Origin: Cephalotus follicularis
Lineage: Eukaryota > Streptophyta > Magnoliopsida > Oxalidales > Cephalotaceae
DNA length: 64,000 bases
NCBI GenBank assembly: GCA_001972305.1
Contig: BDDD01000540.1
Span: 232,587 to 296,586 of the forward strand
Direction: 5' to 3'
The notes below the pieces were generated by a model. That model was not told where the DNA came from. It saw only the letters and a program-made list of their open reading frames with translations, and did no database searches. A program made the translations under genes and the position numbers. How positions within the stretch are numbered: position 1 is the first letter of the stretch; each line of letters starts with the position of its first letter. This document shows positions 54,070 to 62,965 of this stretch, piece by piece.

Positions 54070-55830
54070 AGATATTGCCCCATTGGGAGATCCTTCTTCT
54101 CGCTAGACATTAGAAAACCTAAAAGACTTGGTGACGACTTGGAATCATGGTGTGGATTCTACCAGAGTGCAAGACCTACCCATATGGGCCATTCTCTGAA
54201 TATTGGTAAATGAATTAAGAATACATTAAAACTTTCCATTAAAATTCTTATTTAGTTATCTAAAGTGATCACTCTCATAACATTAATTTTCTACATTTCA
54301 GATATGGCTTCAGCAGCATTCATCGAACCTATGCCTGTAATAGAGTTTGTTGCTCAGCTCCTTGGCAAAGATGTGTTATCTCGGCCATTATATGACTCAT
54401 ATTGTGTGAAGGTGCTTCTCTTTACAATTGTGGTCATTTTCTTTCACGTTTCTGCTATTCCGTGCAATGTATATACAGAATGTTTCTCTAAAACATTTAC
54501 CATATTAAAAAGGCCCTAAGAGGAGTGAAAGTTGAAGTCACACACAGAGGAAGTGTCCGAAGAAAGTACCGTGTTTCAGGATTGACATCCCAACATACAA
54601 GAGAGATAGTGTAAGCTGTTAAATCTCCTTTGTAGTTGCTTTATGAAACCTCTAATTATCTGGTTAACTGGAGTGTTTTTCTTCGCTAATTATAAAGCAT
54701 CAAGGTTGATCAATTAGATAACAGGAGTTAGAAACACGGCACGTGTGTCCAATTGTTCTTATCTTGTAAAGTATTATTGTTCAGGTTTCCTGTTGATGAC
54801 AACTCAACCATTAAGTTAGTAGTTGAATACTTCCAAGAGATGTATGGTTTCACTATTGAACGTACACATTTACCTTGCCTTCAAGTTGGAAACCAGAAGA
54901 AGGCAAACTATTTACCAATGGAGGTACATGGAGGCCATTTAGAACTTCTTTTTTGAACTAATTGATTTAAGTCAAAATTTCCCCATAGTTTAATGTATAT
55001 CTGGATCGGTATGCTTTTGATTTTTTAGGCTTGCAAAATAGTTGAGGGGCAACGATATACAAAAAGGTTGAATGAGAGGCAAATCACTGCCCCTTAAAAG
55101 TTACTTTCCAAAGGCCTAGGGATAGGGAGAATGATATTTTACAGGCAATGTGATCTTTTGAACTTGGTTATCTCTCATATTACTTGTAATGGAGTGCTTG
55201 TAATGGTGGGGTTTATGGACTTAGCATGAGTAGTAGGAGACACTCTGAACTCTCATGGCCATTTCATCCCCAAATAGCTTCAACTTTTAAAACCATTAAT
55301 GATGCTAAATAAATGATACATCATAGAGGCCACACATTTTATTGTTTGTGGAGGGATCTCAAAGTAAATATGAAATTTGCTGCCAAGGATAAAGTGGAGA
55401 TTTTACTTTCATATTTCAAACGAATAGTAATTTGCTTAGAAGTCAAAGAAATTTGTGAACTGGACTATTTGCATAAACTTTTTGTGTAGGACGAGGAATA
55501 TTTTATTCTGAAATAGTGTGATATGAGCTTGGTGTCTGTGGGCACTAATACCACTTTATCCTTCATGCTCTTCCCAACCTGAGCAGACTGTTCAACATAA
55601 TGGTTATGATCAAGACCCATATGCAAAAGAGTTTTGGATGAAAATCAGTGAAAAGCTAGCTTCTGTTGAGGCTCGAATTCTGCATGCCCCGTGGGTAATT
55701 GATCCCCCCTCCTATTTAAAAATGACTCAAAAAGATAATGACCGTTGGTTGTTTAATTAATATTGGCCTTCTTACCTGCAGTTGAAATATCAAGAAACTG
55801 GGAATGAAAAGGACTGTTTTCCTCATATTG
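54070..55830 (+). pseudogene. Captured ARGONAUTE fragment (AGO10/AGO1 type, linker 1 and PAZ)
   Basis: Seven exon-like blocks in gene order, with introns kept. 54070-54205 has [11 protein letters not shown] and [10 protein letters not shown] (end of linker 1). 54302-54411 has MASAAFIEPMPVIEFVAQLL (PAZ start). About 54504-54610 has [10 protein letters not shown] and [11 protein letters not shown]. 54785-54923 has [11 protein letters not shown] and [11 protein letters not shown]. 55029-55144 has KIVEGQRYTKRLNERQIT. 55587-55694 has [10 protein letters not shown] and [10 protein letters not shown]. From 55782 it has LKYQETGNEKDC. PAZ binds the 3' end of small RNAs. The wording is closest to AGO10/ZWILLE, as I recall it. 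The MID and PIWI domains are absent. A one-base loss near 55093 and a lost splice acceptor before the third block make it non-functional. Confidence 0.9.
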
Positions 55831-55982
55831 ACATGTTGTTGCACTGTTACCATAAGCAATATCCAACTATAATATGCTTCATTTTTTTTGTGTGTTATTA
55901 GTCTTAATCAGATACGCTTTTCTATTGTTTTTGCTGTGATATATATATGTTGTGCTTTATGGATCCCTTAACTTTTTTCCAA

Positions 55983-56110
55983 GTTCATGATACCACCAGT
56001 AAGGCAAAAGACCACTCAGTCTGATCGGAATCTTACTAAAAAAGCTGTTAAACTTGCATTGGACAATTTGAAAGAGAAGCATACAGGTGCTCTTGTAAGT
56101 GCACATGCCC
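55983..56110 (+). pseudogene. Unidentified exon-like segment
   Basis: An open frame with FMIPPVRQKTTQSDRNLTKK and AVKLALDNLKEKHTGALV behind a pyrimidine-rich tract ending AAG and before GTAAGT (56095). It has codon-like composition and splice-like borders, so it may be an exon of a further captured gene. I do not recognise the protein. Confidence 0.35.
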
Positions 56111-57056
56111 TGAAGGATGACTAGGACATGCTTATAGTATATATTAATAATTGTTATTTGATTTGCTGCATGCTGTCTTAAATGTGATCGTCTTATAACT
56201 GTTCTGTTCTTGAAACAAAAATTCTGTTGAATGTTCAAGTTTATGTTGTTTCCCCCTCAACACAACTGGATAAATTTATGTTACTGAATTTAATTAGTTA
56301 CCTCGATGACATTGTCATTTATAGACGTTATTTTTTTATGATGTATTTTTATGGAGGATTCACAATGTGGTTACATATGGAAGGTGCATTTATTTGTTGC
56401 ATGATGCATGACATTGAAACATGACCAGTTTGTGGAGGGCTGAGCCCAAATATGATTTTCATCAATCCAAATTGGATTTCATCAATCCATCATTAATTTA
56501 GATTAGAACGATATGATTTAGATTTAGGTGTGGTCTGCTGAGGGATGAACCCAAATATACCAACTATGTTTTTCTTTACAGGGGGCATAGTCCGATAAAT
56601 GACATCATGCCTGATTTTTGGGAGAATGTAAGAGTTAGAATTTATTTGAGTTGATGTTTTTGCTTGCTTGACTTTGATTTAAATGTGTATATTTATAACA
56701 CTTCTTGGAGTATGACTTATACCGTTATCTTTTTATAGCTTTAACCCCTCCAACAAAAAAAAAAACTATACTCAAAACTTATACATTTATCTTTTTCGAG
56801 CATGTAACTCTTTATCTGAGGATGTGTCTTAGCGCTGTGAAAAACAGGTGGTTATTAAAGTAAAAAATTATACTATGAATAGAGATTCTCTTGACTTTTG
56901 ACACATTTATGAGGTAGGATTGATAATGATAAATTCTCTTGGAGGAAATAGTAAAACTGTGATGATAGGTGTGCCATTTATATGGGTCACAAGATTTTGC
57001 CTTTTGTTATCTATGTCATAGAATGCTTTACCATTTGGTTAATTATTTTACTGTAG
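56111..57056. other. Unassigned interior of the CACTA-like element
   Basis: AT-rich sequence ending in a splice acceptor (CTGTAG at 57051-57056). It probably includes intron upstream of the kinesin exon. Confidence 0.4.
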
Positions 57057-57937
57057 CTTGTGTTAGTCCTGCTGATTCAAATGTGGAGGAGACCCTAAAC
57101 ACTTTGCAGTATGCAAATCGTGCTCGCAACGTTCAAAACAAGGCAGTTGCAAGTTTTCTTTTGTGAAATAGGTATTTGTTTTGGAGTGTTAAGCTTTCCT
57201 TTATAACGACTTATTCTTGTCTTCTTGATGCTAGATCAATCGCGATCATGGGGCAACTCAAATGCAAAGAATGCAGAGCCAAATTGAGCAATTGCAAGCT
57301 GAGCCTCTTTTTTATCGTGGTAATACTGGAGCACCATTTGATGAACTTCAGGTATATCAGTTGTGAGAAGTTGAGCATATGCTTATTAGTGACTAAATTT
57401 GGTTGCTTACTTAGCCTTGGTTTTCTAGATCCTCAAACACAAAGTATCTTTACTTGAAGCACGCAATGCAGAGTTACTGCGAGAGCTCCAAGGACACAGA
57501 GTCACTTGTGATGGTTTCTCACATCGTGCTCTTGATGTTGAGGTTCCGTTTGTTGATAGTGTTGAGTCAGATGATATTTCAAGTAAGATAGGAGAAGAAT
57601 TACTCTATTATTGCTTGAGATTGGTTATTTAGATCAGTAAAATTGTGAAACCAACAACCTCATATTTTATTTGCATGCGAATTAAGTTTCTATATTAATA
57701 TTCAATAATGATAGATCTACTCTTGTGATTGTTTAATTGCACAACATTGTGATGTTTACTAAAGATCATGGAATCTATTTGTATTTTCAGAGCTAGATAT
57801 GTAAATGTATGCATGTTTAATTTTTTCAGTTTATATGCAAATGATACTGAAGATGAGAAAAGGGATCTAGAACATTCTTCTCTTCAAGAAACATTGGATA
57901 TGGAGCTCAAAGAGCTGGATAAGAGACTTGAACAAAA
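57057..57937 (+). pseudogene. Captured kinesin-4 fragment (end of motor, start of stalk)
   Basis: Exons at 57057-57148 ([20 protein letters not shown], then [10 protein letters not shown], the end of the kinesin motor), 57235-57351 (INRDHGATQMQRMQSQIEQL, LFYRGNTGAPFDELQ), 57429-57582 (ILKHKVSLLEARNAELLREL) and 57830-57937 (DLEHSSLQETLDMELKELDK, RLEQ). This matches plant kinesin-4 of the FRA1/KIN-4A type, which moves along cortical microtubules and affects cell-wall deposition. The nucleotide-binding part of the motor is absent. Introns are retained. The first has a GC donor (57149-57150). The reading frame is largely open within exons. Confidence 0.9.
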
Positions 57938-58320
57938 GTAGGTTAATTACTGTCTAGATTGCAACTGCTAGTGTCATGTATATATTGCAGCCTAATTGTA
58001 CACAAATTGCTATAAATCTTTTGACATATTGTAGATTTTAGGATGTAAATTTTGAATGGATCATATTTCTTATAATTATATCAAAAAATTGTATAACAAG
58101 TGCTATAACCGTTTTGAAAAGACTTACTCAAGTCAATTTTTTTTCTAATGAATTGGCAATTTTTTTTTTATGCTGTTGATCACATACTTGCAATCTTTGG
58201 ATCAACACATAGGAATTAAAGAAAATGTTAATTGCAAATCATCGTAGTGGTTTCTTGTCCACCAAACAATCTAACTTATAATAGACCAAAATTGACTGGA
58301 CATAACAACCATGTCAGCAA
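57938..58320. other. Unassigned interior next to the right subterminal region
   Basis: AT-rich, with no exon seen after the last kinesin block. It begins with GTAGGT, an intact splice donor, so it is probably the start of the next kinesin intron. Confidence 0.45.
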
Positions 58321-58324
58321 AATT

Positions 58325-58960
58325 CGTAATCTAACTTACCGACCACTTCAAGCTTTCCCGACCGCTCTGGGCGGTCGGAAATCTCTTATAAAATTAATTT
58401 AATTTCAAAAATTATTGTTAATTGTCGACCGCTTAAAGATTTCCTGACCGCCAAAGCCGGTCAGGGACCCAGTATAAAATTAATTTAATTTCTAAGATTA
58501 TTGTTAATTGTCGCCCGCTTAAAGATTACCCGACCGCTCAGGGAGCTCGGGAAATCATTATTTAATTAATTTAATCTCATAAATAATTGTTAATTGTCGA
58601 CGGCTTAATGATTTCTAGACCGTTTTGGGCAGTCGGCAAACCCTTATAAAATTAATTTAATTTCAAATTTTTGTTTCATTCCCCGACCGCGTACAACATT
58701 TTCCGACCGGAGGAGCGGTCGGGAAATCCTCATAAAATTAATTTTCTAACACCGATCAACAGCAACCGCTTCCCTTTCCTACTGTCTTGACGGTCGGTAA
58801 ATGATAAATGCGGTCGGGGGAACGGTCGGGCTATAATCGGCGACCCAATTACAAGCGGCCGTCATTGCGGTCGGCGTGGCGGTCGGGGAAACCTTTTGCC
58901 GACCGCATTTAAGGTTTTCCCGACTGCTTTGGCAGTCGGGAAATGGTCTTTTTCTAGTAG
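58325..58960 (+). repeat. Right subterminal tandem repeats and terminal inverted repeat
   Basis: About four and a half units of roughly 88 bp, each with GACCGCTC..GGCGGTCGG, TATAAAATTAATTTAATTT and TTGTTAATTGTCGACCGCTTAAAGATTTCC. Further scattered GCGGTCGG motifs follow, and then the end TTTTTCTAGTAG. Each unit holds a small GACCGC/GCGGTC hairpin. The left end lacks this array. Confidence 0.8.
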
Positions 58961-59564
58961 CTCCTTAAATTCTAGACTTCCTTCTGGCTGGGGACTGCTA
59001 CACACCTTAGCTTGCCGATTTTTTCAATCTTGCACAATTCATTTGCACCCAAGGAATGGGTATTTAAAGATGGAAGTGCAAGAGGCATGGGGCTTCTGCG
59101 AACAGCACCCATCTTGTCCTTTCTTCCATTTTAGCCAGCATCTGGCTCCATCTCCCACTTCCCTCATCTTTATCGATTTCTCTAGAACAATGGCGTGCAA
59201 GAAATGACCAAAAGCGTGTCCCTGGGCTACACATCATCATTTATACACGTGAAAGAATGTTCCAGAATTGTTTAGACAATTCTAACAGTGCATGCCATTT
59301 CCAAGGCTTGGGCCAACCTCCTCTCTTGGGCCTACTTTACCCTTTTTCTTTTAAAGTCCAAATGCCATACACAAATCTATCCCAAAAGAGAGAAAGCAAT
59401 CTTTTGAGCCCAATATATTAAACCATGTGCCACTTTGGCCCAAAGAAGAAAACAATTCCTTAAGGTCCAATAAAACACTTCATAATATCCTGGCTCGGTC
59501 CAATAGGAAAGAAAAGAATTTCAAAGCCCAGTAATAATACTTTATAATATCTAGTGCTCTTACA
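58961..59564 (-). repeat. Gypsy-G 5' LTR, part right of the CACTA element
   Basis: It resumes the LTR (CTCCTTAAATTCTAG...) and matches 46530-46831. It then extends about 300 bp further to TCTTACA, showing how much of the 3' LTR was deleted. Confidence 0.9.
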
Positions 59565-60420
59565 GTCTGACAAAGACCCTCGAGTTACATCCCGATTCTG
59601 GAAGAAATTACAAGCAGCTTTTGGTACCCAACACTATTTTAGCACTACTTTTCATCCCCAGACTGATGGTCAGTCTGAGAGAACTATTCAGACTCTGGAG
59701 GACATGCTTAGAGCATGTGAGCTGGATTGGGGTAGCAGTTAGGATGAAAATCTGTCATTAGTAGATTTGTCATATAATAATAGCTATCATGACAGTATTA
59801 AAATGGCACCATTTGAAGCTCTCTATGGACGAAAATGTAGGACAACAATTTGTTGGTTTGAAGTTGGTGAACGAAGTCTATTGGGACCAGAGTTGATACA
59901 AGAAGCAACAGAGAAGGCTAAAGTGATTCTAGAAAGCCTTCTAGTAGCTCAAAGCAGATAGAAGAGCTATGTAGATCATCGCAGAAGGGAACTAGAATTT
60001 TCCATGGGAGACCACGTTTTTCTTAAGATCTCACCCTTAAAAGGAATCATGAGATTTGGCAAGAAAGGGAAACTATCCCCTCACTTAGTAGGACCATTTG
60101 AGATCCATGATAGAGTAAGAATGGCTGCCTATAGACTTGCCTAGCCTCCCAGGTTAACAAACGCGCATGATGTCTTTCATGTTTCAATGTTAAGGAAGTA
60201 TCAGCCTGACCCTTCTCACGTAATTCAGTGGAAACCATTGCAGTTAGGACCGAACATGAGATTTATTGAGACTCCTGTTCAAATCATTGACCATCAAACT
60301 AAACAATTAAGGAGCAAGAATATTCCACTAGTGAAGGTATTGTGGCAATATTATGGAATTGAAAAAGCTACATGGGAATGTGAGGATGATATGAAAGCAA
60401 TGTATCCTCACCTATTTTGA
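59565..60420 (+). pseudogene. Gypsy-F integrase, second part, and C-terminal tail
   Basis: It continues the frame interrupted at 44606: [16 protein letters not shown] (second catalytic Asp), [17 protein letters not shown] (catalytic Glu), [52 protein letters not shown], ending VKVLWQYYGIEKATWECEDD and YPHLF before TGA 60418-60420. Stops near 59740, 59959 and 60142 interrupt one constant frame. The DDE triad is complete across the two parts, and the ending is the Tekay/Del type. Confidence 0.9.
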
Positions 60421-60448
60421 CCCTAGAATCTTGGGACGAGATTCCTTT

Positions 60449-60462
60449 AAGGGGGGGAGGAT
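60449..60462 (+). promoter_or_regulatory. Gypsy-F polypurine tract
   Basis: AAGGGGGGGAGGAT before TGTAATACCCC, 28 bp after the pol stop. Confidence 0.9.
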
Positions 60463-61000
60463 TGTAATACCCCAAATTTTATAATTATATATATTCTCTC
60501 CATAACAAGGGATAGTAATTGTGGGCTTGAAACTAGTCCTGTTGATGGGACGAACTTGGTCTAAGAGAGAAAGGAGTTCTGGGCTGACCATACATGTCTT
60601 CAGCCCACAAATTGGGAGCGACGGCTACGAAGTGTGTAGGAAATACTAGAGCCTTCCGCCTTAATTATATAAAGGGAAGTGGTGTGAGTAGTACCGGTTG
60701 TTGCATCTATTGGGGAAAGAGACAAGAGAATGTCTTTGTCTAGAGAATTCTTGTCTCTTCTTTCCACTCTCGTTTTAAATCCCTTGCTTCCAAACCTGAG
60801 AGGGAGCCAAGGTCTATACATCCCTGGAAGCGAAGGAGGAATGTAGAAGAGAATAGCCTGGTGAGGAACCGGAAAAGCCATTCTTAGCAGCAAAAAAAAA
60901 ACAAGGAAAAGAGCAGGACCAGATTGTGGAAACAAGAACTTGCCAAGATCGAGACTCGACATACTTAAGGTAGGATCTACTACCTACTTTGAGTATCTGC

Positions 61001-61033
<33 letters not shown>

Positions 61034-61454
61034 TATGAATGTTATGTACTGCAACTGTGTTTGGCTAGATTAAGAAAAATGAATGCGTTAAGAAATGTAA
61101 GGTTGAAGTGTGTATAATCGACCTCTAGAACCGATGGGTTCCTGAAACCCTTGATTTTGTTTTGTGTCTTAGATTGTAACAACTGTGCGAGTGGTTTGGA
61201 GCCTTTCAAATGAGCGCCAAGGGATTGCATATTATCCTGAGGACCCGAGCTTCCTAGCTCGAAGTTAGACTAGCGCCCCCGAGGAGGACTAGCTCTTCCG
61301 GGCAGACTAGCACTCTCGAGGAGGACCAAGTCCTCTGAGTAGACTATCGCTCATGAGGAGGATTTGTTTATACTTGTGGAGTAGACCAAATCGTATGATC
61401 AGAGGACATACTAGTTAAAAACAGCGTAAAGGGTGACTAAGTCTAAAGGCAGAC
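60463..61454 (+). repeat. Gypsy-F 3' LTR, left part (cut by gypsy-H)
   Basis: It starts TGTAATACCCCAAATTTT. It includes a (TA)n run at 61003-61031 and a set of short repeats with GAGGAGGACTAGC and GCAGACTAGC around 61265-61380. Its end, expected as GGGGGTTACA, lies beyond gypsy-H. Together with 39836-40577 it represents complementary parts of one LTR. Confidence 0.8.
61003..61031. repeat. (TA)n microsatellite
   Basis: A 29-bp TA run within the gypsy-F 3' LTR. Confidence 0.9.
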
Positions 61455-62937
61455 TGTAACGTCCCTGACCCGAGCTCGCTAATAGCTCAAAGTGAACTCC
61501 GAGGATCGGTTGCGTTACGTTGGGTGTGAATCGTTACATCCTTTGGTACTCTTCTCTAAAAGTACATTACATCATAAATTCACATCTTTCAACATAATAC
61601 ATAATCTTAAATTCAAACTTTATACATAATCATCTTATGTATAGATGTCATAACCATAGCATTGTTATAAATTTGCACATGCTCATCCTTCTACATAAAC
61701 ATATAATACAGTGGAAAAACTTCATTCTTATTACATATCAAAACATTTATACAACATTATTGCATAACCTTTCTTTCACAAAAACTCCTTCTTAAGAGCT
61801 CCCTCTAAGCCCGCATTCTCCTCTTAATCCTTTCCTGAAAATATTTTATTTGAAAACAAACATCGAAAGGAATGAGCCTAAAATAGCTCAGTAAGGTATT
61901 TTTACTGTAAACACATTTCATCGTAACCTTTTTCTAGCCAGCATATATGACTAAAACATTTCATAAAACATATCACTTTTCTAGTTAAAATAATAACTAG
62001 ATCATTTCGTAAATATGAAAGTCATAAAAAACTTAATGAACCCTTTACACCGCTTCACTGGGGCTTTGTGCACTCCCCGACTACTATCCTTCCATCACAT
62101 GCATGTTCGCGAGCACTTTACGCTCCATCAACATTGAGCATTCCACTCCATTCCCCTTGGATCGCAATCCAAGGGTAGTTCATTAATCATTTACTTTGAG
62201 TGATCAGCTCAAAGCATTCATAAAAATCATTTCATAACATTTCTTTCACAATTCATAAACCTTTCTCTTCATTTGAGTAATGACTCAACTCCCTCTCTTG
62301 GCAGCCCATGTGCTCAAAATCAGCCAATCCAAGTGATGACACTTGTTAGATCATCTGATAACATCTCAAATCATCCTTCCATGGCCTGCCATGTGTCCAA
62401 AATTAAAGAATTTTACTCACAAAATCAGAAAAAGTCAGATTTTGCAATTTGTCTGTAGCTCAAAGCGTCGACACTTTCTACCTAAGCGTCGCCGGTCACG
62501 GGCTTGTCCTGAGTTCTCCAACTTCTATCCCGACTAAAGCGCTGACGCTTTCTTACAAAGCGTCTCCGCTTTAAGTATCGTCCAGGTCAACTGACACACT
62601 TGACTTCAACGCGTCGATGTTTACAAATAGAGTGTCATCGGTTGCCTCTAAATCGTCGACTCATTACCTGGAATCGTCGACGCTTAAGCCATCTTTGTCA
62701 ACACTTAACCTTTGAGATTGAATCTTTCAACTTAACTTTCATCCAAAACAAATATCCAATTTCAATTTTCTTCCGGGGGCGCTGACCGCGATCCCTTGCC
62801 CGCTGACCGGGGAGCGGAACCCCCGAAACCCCTGAGCGTAGGGTCATACTACGGGTCCCTTGAAATATTTACCAATTTACACAATAGAAATCATCTTTCC
62901 ACAATCAATATCTTTAATGGAAATTTGGGTCATTACA
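61455..62937 (-). repeat. Gypsy-H 3' LTR
   Basis: From TGTAACGTCCCTGACCC to GGGTCATTACA. It has RTCGAYG-type boxes at 62464-62495, about 62605-62620 and 62655-62690, in doublets like those of the other families, though with GCGTCGAC cores. No second copy is in the window, so LTR length rests on the TG...CA ends and the polypurine tract. Confidence 0.85.
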
Positions 62938-62953
62938 ATCTACCCTCCTTACA
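62938..62953 (-). promoter_or_regulatory. Gypsy-H polypurine tract
   Basis: The element strand reads TGTAAGGAGGGTAGAT before TGTAATGACCC, supporting the LTR border at 62937. Confidence 0.85.
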
Positions 62954-62965
62954 AAAATTTTGTCC

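Larger units (their letters stand above)
51685..58960 (+). mobile_element. CACTA-like DNA transposon carrying host gene fragments
   Basis: The left end CACTACTAGAAAAA and right end TTTTTCTAGTAG are inverted repeats (the final TG of the right end is missing), and both continue into GACCGC/GCGGTC-rich subterminal sequence. The element interrupts the gypsy-G 5' LTR, whose halves rejoin cleanly. Interior features are a CT-rich leader with a short exon-like frame, a ZF-HD homeodomain frame on the minus strand, and plus-strand AGO10/AGO1-like and kinesin-4-like exons with their introns. I see no CACTA transposase (TNPA/TNPD type), so it is a non-autonomous, Pack-CACTA-type element. Strand is given arbitrarily from the AGO and kinesin fragments. 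Confidence 0.85.
44612..59564 (-). mobile_element. Gypsy-G, Tekay/Del-type element with nested CACTA insertion
   Basis: Minus-strand element inserted in gypsy-F integrase with a GTCTG target duplication. It consists of a 3' LTR (44612-46831, cut short), RT to gag (46832-49675), primer-binding site and 5' LTR (49785-51684 plus 58961-59564). RNase H, integrase and the last 300 bp of the 3' LTR were removed by an internal deletion. The element without the CACTA insertion would be about 7.7 kb. Confidence 0.9.

Noticed and set aside
54070..57937. Functional host ARGONAUTE or kinesin gene
   Set aside because: Only internal pieces are present, key domains (PIWI; motor nucleotide site) are missing, frameshifts occur, and the pieces lie within transposon ends.
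51685..58960. Mutator-like or hAT origin for the gene-capturing element
   Set aside because: The inverted ends are short and start CACTA, subterminal repeats are of CACTA style, and a 3-bp duplication fits better than the 8-11 bp of those families.
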